From Aeromonas diversa CDC 2478-85 (GTDB lineage: Bacteria; Pseudomonadota; Gammaproteobacteria; Enterobacterales; Aeromonadaceae), in contig NZ_CDCE01000034.1 of assembly GCF_000819805.1 (NCBI RefSeq), forward strand, positions 298,304 through 359,382: DNA of 61,079 nucleotides. Reading direction: 5' to 3'. The position numbers were made by a program, and so were the translations under genes. Under the pieces are notes generated by a model. The model worked only from the letters and a program-made list of their open reading frames with translations. It was not told the origin of the DNA and ran no database searches. This document shows, piece after piece, positions 38,887 to 47,993 of this stretch (positions are counted from its first letter, which is position 1; every line of letters begins with the position of its first letter).

Positions 38887-39038
38887 AACGTGGCTCTCGA
38901 TGAAAAACGGCGATGAGTCTACTCCTGCGCCATGGTCACTGCAAACGACGGTAAGTGGGATCACCTGTCATTTTTGACAGTGACCCCTGCTTAATGGTTA
39001 GGCATCGTATGAAACAATACGTGTAGAGGAAACAAGCC

Positions 39039-39311
39039 ATGTTTCGCTTCGAAGTGTTCAATCAGGATGGACAGTGCTGGGCGCACGATCTCAATGCGCT
39101 TCGCAATCAGGTCATGGGAAGAGAAGGTGAGGTAATGGTGCGTTATATCAATCGCTTGGGCCAGTCCTGCACCCTGTTCCTCATGGTACAGAGCGGGCGC
39201 GTCTTTCAGCGCTTCAAACACGGGCAACCCGAGCTCGACTGGCACTGGCTGGCCCGCTCGATGCACGACGAATTGCGCCCCATTCACCGCCACATGATGC
39301 AGATCATCTAA
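39039..39311 (+). CDS. Small soluble protein of unknown function
   Basis: 90 residues beginning MFRFEVFNQDGQCWAHDLNA and ending MHDELRPIHRHMMQII. Beta-rich middle (GEVMVRYINRLGQSCTLFLM) and a His/Met-rich C-terminus. GAGGAAACAAGCC supplies the ribosome site. A TTGACA lies about 65 bases upstream, but its -10 is poor. No family recognised. Confidence 0.6.
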   Translation: MFRFEVFNQDGQCWAHDLNALRNQVMGREGEVMVRYINRLGQSCTLFLMVQSGRVFQRFKHGQPELDWHWLARSMHDELRPIHRHMMQII

Positions 39312-39339
39312 GCACCGGGGCAAGCCATGGCTGGTCAAG

Positions 39340-39370
39340 GACGGCACGACGAGCGACACGTCGTGCCGTC
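39340..39370. terminator. Hairpin between convergent genes
   Basis: GACGGCACGAC (39340-39350) and GTCGTGCCGTC (39360-39370), loop of nine. Eleven-pair stem between the small gene and the AEC carrier gene; no clear U-tail. Confidence 0.5.
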
Positions 39371-39373
39371 GTC

Positions 39374-40261
39374 TTACATCACGTGCAGTGCCAGCCAGAC
39401 CGCCAGCGGTATGGTCACCACCGACAGGGCGTTGCCCCCCAACACTATGCTCGCTACCTTGCGCGGCTGGCAGTCGAATTGCTCACACAGCATATAATTA
39501 AGCACCGCCGGCGGCAGGGCGACCGTGACCAGCAGCAGCGGTAACCACTGCGCCTTGAGGGGCAGCAGCCACCAAACCAGCAGCAGTGACAAGGCCCCCG
39601 CCAGCAGATAAAGCAGGTTGAGCCAAAGGGCCATTCCGAGATCATCCCACTCCCCATCCAGCAACCGGATCCCGAGTGCAAACAGCATCAGGGGCACCGA
39701 GATCTGCCCGAGCAGCGAGGCACTGGTGATCACGAACCCGGGCAGATGGAGCCCAAGGTTGGCCACCAGCAAGCCGGCCGCCGCGGCCCACAGCATGGGG
39801 CTACGCAGCCACTGCCAGCGCGCCTCCCCTTCTCCGCGAGCCAGGATTGCCAACCCCACCGAGAAGTGGAGCAGGTTGGAGAGCACGAAGAGGATCACGA
39901 TGGCGCCGAGCTGCTGCTCCCCGAAGGCGAGCAGCATCAGCGGTATGCCGAGGTTGCCGGTGTTGCGAAACATGGCGGGCAGCACCCGGGCCGGGCGCGA
40001 AAGCCCCCGAATGGGGCAAAGAGCCAGCAAGAGCCCGGGCAGCAGGATAACCAGGGCGCCGGCGAGCAGCAGAGGCAGGTGCTCGCCAAGAGCCAGGGGG
40101 TACTTCACCAGGGCCGAGAAGACCAGGGCCGGGGTGAAGAGCTCGATATTGGCGCGGTTGACGAAGGCCAGCTCGGCCCCGGGCCGGCGGCTGCCATAGA
40201 GGGCGCCGAGTGCCACCACGGCGAACACAGGCACCACAATATCGAGCAGGGCGGACAACAT
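39374..40261 (-). CDS. AEC (auxin efflux carrier) family transporter
   Basis: 295-residue inner-membrane protein with about ten helices in two inverted halves. Typical AEC features: start MLSALLDIVVPVFAVVALGA, NIELFTPALVFSALVKYPLA, FRNTGNLGIPLMLLAFGEQQ (Asn-x-Gly-x-x-Gly-x-Pro crossover), LGQISVPLMLFALGIRLLDG and PPAVLNYMLCEQF. Bacterial members transport malate, malonate or other organic anions. It begins one base after the yaeQ stop (TGA-T-ATG), so it is cotranscribed with yaeQ. Confidence 0.88.
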   Translation of the reverse strand: MLSALLDIVVPVFAVVALGALYGSRRPGAELAFVNRANIELFTPALVFSALVKYPLALGEHLPLLLAGALVILLPGLLLALCPIRGLSRPARVLPAMFRNTGNLGIPLMLLAFGEQQLGAIVILFVLSNLLHFSVGLAILARGEGEARWQWLRSPMLWAAAAGLLVANLGLHLPGFVITSASLLGQISVPLMLFALGIRLLDGEWDDLGMALWLNLLYLLAGALSLLLVWWLLPLKAQWLPLLLVTVALPPAVLNYMLCEQFDCQPRKVASIVLGGNALSVVTIPLAVWLALHVM

Positions 40262-40262
40262 A

Positions 40263-40817
40263 TCAGGCGTGGCTATGCTGGCTCATCAGCGTGATGGGGT
40301 CCAGGGTCACTTCGGCCTTGCCGTTGCTCATCCACAGCTGCCCCTCGCTGATGGTGCAGGTGAGCTGCATGGTTCGCTCGGCCAGCGCCGCCAGCGCCTG
40401 GGTCTGCTCCTCGGCCAGCTCGATCACCGTCAGGTTGTCGTGTTGGGTCAGCTTGCCGTGATTTTGCTTCCACCATACGCTGACGCCGCGACCGCCATAG
40501 GCGTAGAGGATCACTTCGCGGGAGCGGTTGCATGCCTTCTTGAGGCGGCGTTCATCGGGCAGCCCGAGATCGAGCCAGAGATCGATCTCGTCGCTGTAGT
40601 TCTTGATCCAGAGCTCAGGCTCGTCGTCGGCGCACAGCCCTTTGGTAAATTCGAGTCGCTCGGCCGCATGCCAGGCATAGGCGGCGAGACGGATCATCAT
40701 CCGCTCATCGGTCTCGGAGGGGTGACGGGCCAGCGTGAGAGAGAAATCCTGATAGAGGCCCCTGTCCATGTCGGAGAGGGAGAGATGGGCCTTGAATACG
40801 GTTGCCTTGAGGGCCAT
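40263..40817 (-). CDS. yaeQ: YaeQ family protein
   Basis: 184 residues. MALKATVFKAHLSLSDMDRG, LYQDFSLTLARHPSETDERM, MIRLAAYAWHAAERLEFTKG and PELWIKNYSDEIDLWLDLGL are the YaeQ signature; length matches (181 in E. coli). YaeQ has a PD-(D/E)XK nuclease-like fold and was studied as a suppressor of RfaH loss; its biochemical role is unclear. Coupled to the AEC carrier gene downstream. Confidence 0.93.
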   Translation of the reverse strand: MALKATVFKAHLSLSDMDRGLYQDFSLTLARHPSETDERMMIRLAAYAWHAAERLEFTKGLCADDEPELWIKNYSDEIDLWLDLGLPDERRLKKACNRSREVILYAYGGRGVSVWWKQNHGKLTQHDNLTVIELAEEQTQALAALAERTMQLTCTISEGQLWMSNGKAEVTLDPITLMSQHSHA

Positions 40818-40899
40818 AGCGCACCTTGTCTGTTGATACGCCGGGCAGTGTACTCCATTGCGGCGGCGGTGACGATGCACCGCCGGCAAATAGGGGCGT

Positions 40900-41040
40900 T
40901 TAGCGCTTGGCCGGCTCCACCCCGAAGACGTTGAGCAGCCAGCAGCTGACAACGGCGACGGCCACGAAGCCGCTTAAAAAGATAAAGGGCATCACGCTGT
41001 AACCCAGCACGGTCCAGATGGTCTGCTCCAACATGCTCAT
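40900..41040 (-). CDS. TIGR02808-type short membrane protein
   Basis: 46 residues with one transmembrane helix: MSMLEQTIWTVLGYSVMPFI, FLSGFVAVAVVSCWLLNVFG. The pattern Leu-Glu-x-x-Ile-Trp-x-Val-Leu-Gly-Tyr-x-x-Met-Pro-Phe-Ile-Phe-Leu belongs to the short TIGR02808 proteins of marine and aquatic gammaproteobacteria; no function known. GGAG eight bases upstream of ATG 41040. Too short to be called by length alone but well supported by pattern. Confidence 0.8.
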   Translation of the reverse strand: MSMLEQTIWTVLGYSVMPFIFLSGFVAVAVVSCWLLNVFGVEPAKR

Positions 41041-41154
41041 GTTCGACACTCCTTGAAGAATTACCCGCTTATTTGACCCTAGCGCTCCTCCCCTCACCAT
41101 GCCACCAAAGGAGTAAACACCATGCCAGTTTGCGCTGGATCAAAGAGATGAGAT

Positions 41155-41178
41155 GAAAAAAGCGGCCCGAAGGCCGCC
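41155..41178 (-). terminator. fadIJ terminator
   Basis: GCGGCC-CGAA-GGCCGC stem (41162-41177) followed on the minus strand by a run of T (41156-41160); 23 bases after the fadJ stop. Confidence 0.85.
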
Positions 41179-41200
41179 GATTCAATAGGCAGTTGAACAA

Positions 41201-43327
41201 TCAATAGAAGCTGAGGCCTTCGGCTGCCATCGCCTTGAGGCGCTCGCTCGGGGCGAAACGATCCCCGTAACGCTTCTGGTAGTGCTCGAGACGACCCACC
41301 AGATGCGCGATGCCGACTCGGTCCATGTAGCGGAACGGGCCGCCGAGGAAGGGCGGGAAGCCGATGCCGAAGATGGCGCCGATATCGCCGTCACGGGCCG
41401 AGGCGATCACCCCGGCATCCAGGGCGATGGCGGCTTCGTTGAGCATCATCAGCATGCAGCGCTCGGCGATCTCCGCCTTGGGTAACTTGGCCACCGGCTT
41501 GAGACCGAGCAGATCGTAGACGCTCTCGTCCACCTGCTTCTTGCCCTTCTTGGCCGCCTTGCCGTAGAGGTAGAAGCCCTTGCCGTTCTTGCGACCCTTG
41601 CGATCGGCCTGGAGCAGCTTGTCAAACGCCGCCGGTGCCAGGAAGCGCTCGCCGCCGAGCTCTTTCTCGAGGATCGGGGAGATCTTGGCCCCCACGTCGA
41701 TCCCCACCTCGTCGAGCAAGGTGATGGGGCCGACCGGGAAACCGGCGTCGAGCAGGGCGCCGTCGAGCACCTCGATGGGCTCACCCTCAAGCAGGATGCG
41801 CGCCGCCTCGTTCATGTAGGGGGCGAGGATGCGGTTCACATAGAAGCCCGCCTCATCCTTGACCACGATGGGAGTCTTGCCCTGGGCACGGGCGAAGGCC
41901 AGGGTGGTGGCGACCGTCTCGGCACTGGTGCCGGCGTGGGGAATGATCTCGGCCAGCGGCATCTTGTCGACCGGGCTGAAGTAGTGCAGCCCCACCACCA
42001 GCTCGGGACGGGCCGCCTGCGCCGCAATCTGGCCAATCGGCAGAGAAGAGGTGTTGGAGGCGAAGATGGCGTGGCCCTGGGCCTCGCGCTCCACGTCTGC
42101 CACCATCTTCTGCTTGAGGGAGAGATCCTCGAACACCGCCTCGACCACCAGATCGACCCGGTGGAAGCCCGAGTAGTCCAGGGTGCCGGAGAGCATGCTC
42201 ATCTGCTTCTCGAGCTCGCTGCGCAGTATGTGACGACGCTTGAGCTTCTTGGCCAGCAGCTCGTAGCTGTAGCGCAGGGCGTTGCTGATCCCGGCCTGGC
42301 TCACGTCCTTGATCCGCGCCGGCAGTCCCGCCTTGGTGGCGGTGACGTAGGCGATGCCGCCCCCCATCAGGCCGCCGCCCAGCACACCCACGTGACCCAC
42401 CTTGCGCGGCTCGGCGCCCTGGTAGCTCACCTCTTTCTTCATCTCCGTGGTGGCGAAGAAGATCGAGCGCAGGGCGGCCGATTCCGGCGTCATCACCAGC
42501 TCGCCGAAGTGGCGCGCCTCGGCGGCAAGGCCTGCCTGCATCCCCTCTTCCACACCGATGCGGATCACCTCGAGGATGCGCTCCGGCGCCGGATAGTTGC
42601 CGCGGGTCTTGGCTTTCACCCCTTTACGGGCCTGATCGAACAGTACCTTGCGACCCAGCTTGTTGGTCTCGAGCAGTTTGCCTTGCAGATCGCGCTTGAG
42701 CTCGTGCTTGGGCTTACCCTGCTTGACCAGCTTGATGGCGGCCTCGAGCAAGATGCTCGGCGGCACCAGATCGTCGATGAGGCCGAGTTTCTTGGCCTGC
42801 TTGCCGCGCACCTGCTTGCCGGTGAGGATGAGATCGAGCGCCTTGGCCACGCCGATGAGGCGCGGCAGGCGTTGGGTACCGCCGGAGCCCGGCAGCAGAC
42901 CGAGTTGCACCTCGGGCAGCCCCAGCACCGTCTTGCCGTGATCGGTGGCGACCCGGCCGTGGCAGGCCAGCGCCAGCTCCAGCCCGCCACCGAGGCAGGG
43001 GCCGTGGATGGCGGCGATCACCGGAATGGGCAGCGCCTCGATCTCGGCAAACAGAGTCTGGCCGTCACGGGCCAGCTTCTCGGCGTCTGCCGCGCTCTGA
43101 CAGGCGGCCAGCATGCCGATGTCGGCGCCGGCGATGAAGGAGTCCTTCTTGCCGGAGCGGATCACCAGACCGATCAAGTCTTTGTTATCGCGGATCTGGG
43201 CCAGCACGGCGCGCACTTCGTCGACGAAGGCGGCCTTGAGGGTATTCATGGTCTCGCCCGGCACGTCCATGGTGAGCAGGCCGATGCCGTCTTTGCGGAT
43301 CTCTAGGGTAAAGCTTTTCTGTTCCAT
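41201..43327 (-). CDS. fadJ: Fatty acid oxidation complex alpha subunit FadJ
   Basis: 708-residue multifunctional beta-oxidation enzyme: N-terminal enoyl-CoA hydratase/isomerase ([40 protein letters not shown]) and C-terminal 3-hydroxyacyl-CoA dehydrogenase ([23 protein letters not shown] loop; [20 protein letters not shown]). Length and the fadI-fadJ gene order indicate FadJ (E. coli 714) rather than FadB. It begins 19 bases after fadI with GCAGGAG upstream. Operon driven from the fadI promoter, with a FadR-like operator. Confidence 0.95.
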   Translation of the reverse strand: MEQKSFTLEIRKDGIGLLTMDVPGETMNTLKAAFVDEVRAVLAQIRDNKDLIGLVIRSGKKDSFIAGADIGMLAACQSAADAEKLARDGQTLFAEIEALPIPVIAAIHGPCLGGGLELALACHGRVATDHGKTVLGLPEVQLGLLPGSGGTQRLPRLIGVAKALDLILTGKQVRGKQAKKLGLIDDLVPPSILLEAAIKLVKQGKPKHELKRDLQGKLLETNKLGRKVLFDQARKGVKAKTRGNYPAPERILEVIRIGVEEGMQAGLAAEARHFGELVMTPESAALRSIFFATTEMKKEVSYQGAEPRKVGHVGVLGGGLMGGGIAYVTATKAGLPARIKDVSQAGISNALRYSYELLAKKLKRRHILRSELEKQMSMLSGTLDYSGFHRVDLVVEAVFEDLSLKQKMVADVEREAQGHAIFASNTSSLPIGQIAAQAARPELVVGLHYFSPVDKMPLAEIIPHAGTSAETVATTLAFARAQGKTPIVVKDEAGFYVNRILAPYMNEAARILLEGEPIEVLDGALLDAGFPVGPITLLDEVGIDVGAKISPILEKELGGERFLAPAAFDKLLQADRKGRKNGKGFYLYGKAAKKGKKQVDESVYDLLGLKPVAKLPKAEIAERCMLMMLNEAAIALDAGVIASARDGDIGAIFGIGFPPFLGGPFRYMDRVGIAHLVGRLEHYQKRYGDRFAPSERLKAMAAEGLSFY

Positions 43328-43346
43328 CTGTTCGATTCTCCTGCCC

Positions 43347-44657
43347 TTATTCCACTTCCAGCACCATGGCGGCACCCAGCCCACCCGCCGCACAGGCGGT
43401 GTTGAGGGCGACCCCGCCACCGCGGCGACGCAGCTCGTTGAGGGTCTGGGTGATCATGCGCGCGCCGGTGGCGGCGAAGGGGTGACCATAGGCAAGCGAC
43501 CCCCCCAGCACGTTGAACTTGTCCATGTCGACCTCGCCGATGGCCTTGTCACGGCCCAGCTTGCTCTGTGCAAACTCTTTGCTCGCAAACATCTTGAGGT
43601 TGGCCAGGGTCTGGGCGGCGAACGCCTCGTGCATGTCGATGAGGGTGAGATCGCTTAAGGTGATGCCAGCGCGATCCAGGGCGATCGGGGTGGCGTAAGA
43701 GGGCCCCATCAGCATGTCTTGCCACACGTCGATGGCGGAGAAGGCGAAGCTGCGAATATAGCCAAGCGGTTCGAAGCCGAGCTCGCGGGCGCGTCCCTCG
43801 CGCATCAGCATGACGGCGGCGGCGCCGTCGGTGAGCGGGGTGGCGTTGGCGGCGGTCACGGTGCCGTGCACCCGGTCAAACACCGGCTTGAGCTTGGCAT
43901 AGCTCGCCAGATCAGAGCTCTCGCGGATGTTGTTGTCACGCTCGATGGCGGCGCGATAGGGAGGCACGTGGGCGGCAAACACCTCACCGGCCAGCTTGCC
44001 CTCGGCCCAGGCCTGGGCGGCCAGGGTGTGGGAGCGGTGGGCCAGCTCATCCTGGGCGGCGCGGCTGATGCCGTGGGTCTTGGCCATCTGCTCGGCAGTC
44101 TGGCCCATGGAGAGGCCGGTGGAATACTCGGCCACCGCAGGCGGTACCGGCAGCAGATCTTTCAAACGCAGACGACGCAGGATGTTGAAACGCTGCTGCA
44201 GGTTGCGGGCCTTGTTGAGATCGACCAGGGCGCGGGCCAGGGTCTTGCTCACCCCGATGGGGAGCACGGAGGAGGAGTCGGCCCCGCCGGCGATGCCGAT
44301 GTCGATGGTGCCGGCCATGATGGACTCGGTCACGTTGGCCACCGCCTGGAAGCTGGTGGCGCAGGCACGCGACACGCTATAGGCATCGGTCGAGACGCTC
44401 ATGCCGGTGCCGAGCACGATCTCGCGGGCGATGTTGGGGGCTTCGGGCATCTGCACGACCTGGCCAAACACCACCTGTTCGATCAGGGCGGGATCGAGCT
44501 CCATGCGGGCGAGCATCTCGCCCACCACCAGCTTGCCGAGATCCACCGCCGGCACGCCGTGATAGGCGCTCGCCTGCTTCGCGAAGGGGGTACGCAACCC
44601 CGCCACGACGGCAATCCGTTCGCCCTGGCGGGTGGTCAGTTTCAATGGCTTGTTCAT
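43347..44657 (-). CDS. fadI: Acetyl-CoA acyltransferase FadI (3-ketoacyl-CoA thiolase)
   Basis: 436 residues, identical in length to E. coli FadI. Nucleophile Cys99 in [20 protein letters not shown]-terminal [17 protein letters not shown] (His) and [17 protein letters not shown] (second Cys). It cleaves 3-ketoacyl-CoA to acetyl-CoA and a shortened acyl-CoA. The frame is open to 44864, but Met 44657 begins the homology with CAAGGAGCCAGG upstream. A FadR-type palindrome lies 17-33 bases before the start. Confidence 0.96.
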   Translation of the reverse strand: MNKPLKLTTRQGERIAVVAGLRTPFAKQASAYHGVPAVDLGKLVVGEMLARMELDPALIEQVVFGQVVQMPEAPNIAREIVLGTGMSVSTDAYSVSRACATSFQAVANVTESIMAGTIDIGIAGGADSSSVLPIGVSKTLARALVDLNKARNLQQRFNILRRLRLKDLLPVPPAVAEYSTGLSMGQTAEQMAKTHGISRAAQDELAHRSHTLAAQAWAEGKLAGEVFAAHVPPYRAAIERDNNIRESSDLASYAKLKPVFDRVHGTVTAANATPLTDGAAAVMLMREGRARELGFEPLGYIRSFAFSAIDVWQDMLMGPSYATPIALDRAGITLSDLTLIDMHEAFAAQTLANLKMFASKEFAQSKLGRDKAIGEVDMDKFNVLGGSLAYGHPFAATGARMITQTLNELRRRGGGVALNTACAAGGLGAAMVLEVE

Positions 44658-44673
44658 CCTGGCTCCTTGTTGG

Positions 44674-44690
44674 AAGAGGTCTGACCTCAT
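44674..44690. promoter_or_regulatory. FadR-like operator of fadIJ
   Basis: AAGAGGTCTGACCTCAT matches the FadR consensus AACTGGTCNGACCAGTT at 11-12 of 16 positions including the whole GGTC-N-GACC core; a perfect 13-bp palindrome. Located just upstream of the fadI ribosome site. Confidence 0.6.
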
Positions 44691-44843
44691 GGCACGCATC
44701 TTAACAATCCAATCACAAGTTTCATACAGCTGATTGAAACTATTTTCTCCATCTGGCACTGGGTGGCAACCGGCAGAGTGGAGAAGCGTCACGCCCTGGA
44801 GTATAAAAAGAGCAACCCCGATAAAAAACAACGAGTTCCCCTC

Positions 44844-45776
44844 ATGTCCCAGGCCCAATTCCAACAGTTAAAATCCGCCCTCAATGAGCAAGTGCTGGGG
44901 CAACCCGAGCTGATCGAGGGGCTGATCATCGCCCTGCTCTGCGAGGGGCACGTCCTCATCGAGGGGGCGCCGGGACTGGCCAAGACCCGGGCGGTCAAGG
45001 CGCTCGGGGGCGCCGTCGAGGGGCGTTTCTCCCGTATCCAGTTCACCCCGGATCTGCTGCCGGCAGATCTCACCGGCTCCGAAGTGTTCCACCCTCAGGA
45101 TGGCAGCTTCGCCTTCCAGCCCGGCCCCCTCTTTAACCACCTGATCCTGGCCGACGAGATCAACCGCGCCCCGGCCAAGGTGCAGTCGGCCCTGCTCGAG
45201 GCGATGGCCGAGCAGCAGATCACCGTGGGCAAGAAGAGCTGGAAGCTGCCCCCTCTCTTCATGGTGGTGGCGACCCAAAACCCCATCGAGCAGGAGGGCA
45301 CCTACCCCCTGCCGGAGGCCCAGCTCGACCGCTTCCTCTTCAAGCTCAAGGTGGAATACCCGAGTCCGGCGCTGGAGCTCGCCATCTTGCAGCTGCATCG
45401 CAAGGGGGAGTCCCCCACCGGCAGCCAGCCTCTGCTCACCCAGAGCGAGGTACAGGCGGGCCGCGAGGCCTTGCTGGCGGTGGAGATGCAGCCGCGTCTC
45501 GAGCACTACATAGTCCAGCTGGTGTGCGCCAGTCGCCAGGACCCCGAGGGGCTTATCCAGATCGGCGCCAGCCCCCGCGCCACCCTGGGGCTGGCCCGCG
45601 CCGCCCGCGCCCGCGCCTGGCTGGAGGGGCGTGACTATGTGTTGCCCGAGGACATAGAGCGTCTGGCGCCGGCCATACTGCGCCACCGCCTGCTACCGAG
45701 CTATCAGGCCCTGGCGCGGGATCTGGACGGGGACGCCCTGGTCGCCCTGCTGCTCGACCGGGTGCCTGCCCCGTGA
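44844..45776 (+). CDS. MoxR-family AAA+ ATPase
   Basis: 310-residue AAA+ chaperone-like ATPase. Walker A GAPGLAKT (41-48), Walker [12 protein letters not shown] (100-110), sensor 1 [20 protein letters not shown] and [15 protein letters not shown] (sensor 2). MoxR proteins act with vWA proteins, often in metal-centre insertion or membrane-stress responses. First gene of an eight-gene operon in which almost every stop overlaps the next start. Start chosen at [20 protein letters not shown]; the ribosome site is weak. Divergent from fadI. Confidence 0.93.
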   Translation: MSQAQFQQLKSALNEQVLGQPELIEGLIIALLCEGHVLIEGAPGLAKTRAVKALGGAVEGRFSRIQFTPDLLPADLTGSEVFHPQDGSFAFQPGPLFNHLILADEINRAPAKVQSALLEAMAEQQITVGKKSWKLPPLFMVVATQNPIEQEGTYPLPEAQLDRFLFKLKVEYPSPALELAILQLHRKGESPTGSQPLLTQSEVQAGREALLAVEMQPRLEHYIVQLVCASRQDPEGLIQIGASPRATLGLARAARARAWLEGRDYVLPEDIERLAPAILRHRLLPSYQALARDLDGDALVALLLDRVPAP

Positions 45777-46627
45777 TCGATCACCCCATGCTGGCACTCC
45801 CCCTGGCGCGGCTACTGGCCACCCGGGCGCTGCCTCCCCTGCCCCAGGAGCGGCGAGCCCCCCTGCATCACGGCCGGCTCGGTCGCCAGCCCGGCCTCAC
45901 CTTTCGGGAGCTGCGCCTCTATCAGGCCGGGGATGAGGTGCGCCACATCGACTGGCGGGTCACCGCCCGCCTCGGGCGCCCCCACACCCGCCTCTATCAG
46001 GAGGAGCGCGAAGAGGCGCGCGCCGTGGTGGTGGATCTCGGCGCCCCCATGCGCTTTGGCTCGACCCTGCAACTCAAGGGGCGGCTCGCCTGTGAGCTCG
46101 CCTCGGCCCTGCTCTGGCAAGGGATCGGCAAGCCGCTCTGGCTCAAGGTGGGGGATGCCCTCCCCCGGCGCTCATCACGCCACCCCGAGCCCCTGCTCGG
46201 CCTGCTGTGCGACACCTATCTGCACTGGCTGAGCGAGCGGGGCGATAGCGCCCCCCTGGCCGAGCAACTGGCGCACCTGCCCCTGCCCCACGGGGCGACG
46301 CTCCACCTCATCACGGATCACAGGGAGCCGGACACCCAGCTCTGCCAGCAGCTCGCCCGCCTCAAGGGCCGCTGCCACCTGCACCTGTGGCAGATTGTCG
46401 ACCCGCTCGAGCTCAGTCTGCCTCCCCATGCCCTGATGGCGGCACGCTCGCGCCAGGGCGGAGGCTGGCTCGACGGCGAGCGGGCCCATGCCTATAAGCA
46501 GGCCGCCACCTTGCAGCAGGAGCGGGTCACCCAGGCCCTGCTCCCTCTGGTGCACCGCCTCTATCGACTCGACAACGGCCGCCCCCTGGCCGAGCAGTGG
46601 CGGGAGGGACCATGGCGGCTGATCTGA
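45773..46627 (+). CDS. DUF58 domain protein
   Basis: 284 residues. DUF58 core: PLHHGRLGRQPGLTFRELRL, YQAGDEVRHIDWRVTARLGR, RLYQEEREEARAVVVDLGAP; a vWA-related fold that lacks a full MIDAS. It starts at GTG overlapping the moxR stop (GTGA); an ATG five codons later is an alternative. Partner of MoxR in Bat-type operons. No membrane segment, so likely cytosolic. Confidence 0.88.
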   Translation: MIDHPMLALPLARLLATRALPPLPQERRAPLHHGRLGRQPGLTFRELRLYQAGDEVRHIDWRVTARLGRPHTRLYQEEREEARAVVVDLGAPMRFGSTLQLKGRLACELASALLWQGIGKPLWLKVGDALPRRSSRHPEPLLGLLCDTYLHWLSERGDSAPLAEQLAHLPLPHGATLHLITDHREPDTQLCQQLARLKGRCHLHLWQIVDPLELSLPPHALMAARSRQGGGWLDGERAHAYKQAATLQQERVTQALLPLVHRLYRLDNGRPLAEQWREGPWRLI

Positions 46628-47058
46628 GTTGGCTCTCGGCCCTGCGCGACATTCATCCAGGGACACTGCCCGCGGCCGAAGACAGCCGCCTCTCGGCGCT
46701 CCTGCTGCTCGCCCTCTTGCTGCCCGCCCTGTCGCTGCTGGCCTTCGCTATGTACCGGTTGTGGCAGCGCCAGCGCTGGTGGCAGGCACATGGCAAGGGG
46801 GAACTGCCCCAGTTGCACGACGCTCTGCGCCGGCTCACCTGCCGCCGGTGGCCCGAGCTCTCCCGCCACCCGACCCGGCCCTGGCTCGACGCCCTCGATG
46901 AGCGAAGTGGCGCGCACCTGCGCCAGTGGCAGGGGGAGTGGGAGGCCGGGGTCTATGGCCGCCACCCCCTCTCCCTGCTGCAACGCCGGCAGCTCGAGCA
47001 GGAGCTAAGACGCCTGCTCGCCGCCTGTTATCCGCTGTTGCCGCGGAGGCGCCCATGA
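46612..47058 (+). CDS. DUF4381 membrane protein
   Basis: 148 residues. One transmembrane helix at about 27-48 (LSALLLLALLLPALSLLAFA), preceded by LSALRDIHPGTLPAAEDS and followed by a basic helical region (LHDALRRLTCRRWPELSRHP; GVYGRHPLSLLQRRQLEQEL). DUF4381 genes are regular members of moxR/Bat operons. It overlaps the DUF58 gene by 16 bases and the next vWA gene by four. GGGAGGG precedes the ATG. Confidence 0.82.
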   Translation: MAADLSWLSALRDIHPGTLPAAEDSRLSALLLLALLLPALSLLAFAMYRLWQRQRWWQAHGKGELPQLHDALRRLTCRRWPELSRHPTRPWLDALDERSGAHLRQWQGEWEAGVYGRHPLSLLQRRQLEQELRRLLAACYPLLPRRRP

Positions 47059-47993
47059 GCGGCACCCTCACTCTGGCCTGGCCCTGGGCGTTGCTGGCGC
47101 TGGCGCTGCCTCTGCTGATCCGCTTCGGGCTCCCTCCCCTGGTACCGGCTCGAGCCCTGGCGCACGAGGGCTTCGCCAGACTCTTTAGCGCCCCCCGTCA
47201 CAGCGACTGGCAGGCCGCCCTCATCTGGTGTGCCTTCATCCTGGCCCTGTGCCGGCCCCTGTGGCGTGAGCCGCCGATCATCGCCTGGCAACCGAGCCGC
47301 GATCTGCTGATCGCCGTCGATCTCTCCGACAGCATGCGGGCCGAGGACATGCTCGACGAGGGCCGTCAGATGAGCCGCCTCGCCGCAGTCAAGCTGCGCA
47401 TCGCCCAGCTCATCCGCGCGCGCCCCGGGGATCGCATCGGCCTGGTCGTCTTCGCCGATCACGCCTACCTGCTCTCCCCCCTGACCCGGGATCATCAGGC
47501 GCTGCTGGCCTTCGGCGAGGAGCTCGACTTCGATCTGGTCGGCCGCACCACGGCCCTTGGGGAGGCGATCGCCCTGGCCCGCGCCCATCAAGACCGCGCC
47601 CACCCCGCCGCCCTGCTGCTTATCACCGACGGACGCAATACCTCGGGCGAGGCCGAGCCCAGGGAGCAGGCTGGTCTGGCCGCCGCCGAGGGCATGGTGA
47701 TCTACACCCTGGGGGTGGGGGCCGATCCCGACGCGCCGCTGTTGCCGGCCAGCCAGCGCGATCCCAGTGCCGAGCTCGACGAGCCGCTGCTACGCGAGCT
47801 TGCCCGCCTCGGCGATGGCCGCTATTTTCGTGTCCGCTCCATGGCCGATCTGGCCGACATGCAGCAATCGCTCGACCGGCTCGAGCCCACCGCTCGCCCC
47901 CAGCACCAGATGAGCGCCGAGCGCGAGCTCTACCCCTGGCCGCTGGCGCTGGCCCTGCTGCTGCTCTCCTGGCCAAGGCGCACATCATCATGA
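47055..47993 (+). CDS. BatA-like von Willebrand A membrane protein
   Basis: 312 residues. N-terminal membrane helices (ALLALALPLLIRFGL; ALIWCAFILALCRP), a vWA domain with complete MIDAS Asp-Leu-Ser-Asp-Ser (89-93), VVFADHAYLLSPLTRDHQAL and LLLITDGRNTSGEA, and a C-terminal helix (LYPWPLALALLLLSW). BatA proteins sit in the inner membrane with the vWA domain in the periplasm. ATGA overlap with DUF4381 and with the next vWA gene. Confidence 0.9.
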   Translation: MSGTLTLAWPWALLALALPLLIRFGLPPLVPARALAHEGFARLFSAPRHSDWQAALIWCAFILALCRPLWREPPIIAWQPSRDLLIAVDLSDSMRAEDMLDEGRQMSRLAAVKLRIAQLIRARPGDRIGLVVFADHAYLLSPLTRDHQALLAFGEELDFDLVGRTTALGEAIALARAHQDRAHPAALLLITDGRNTSGEAEPREQAGLAAAEGMVIYTLGVGADPDAPLLPASQRDPSAELDEPLLRELARLGDGRYFRVRSMADLADMQQSLDRLEPTARPQHQMSAERELYPWPLALALLLLSWPRRTSS

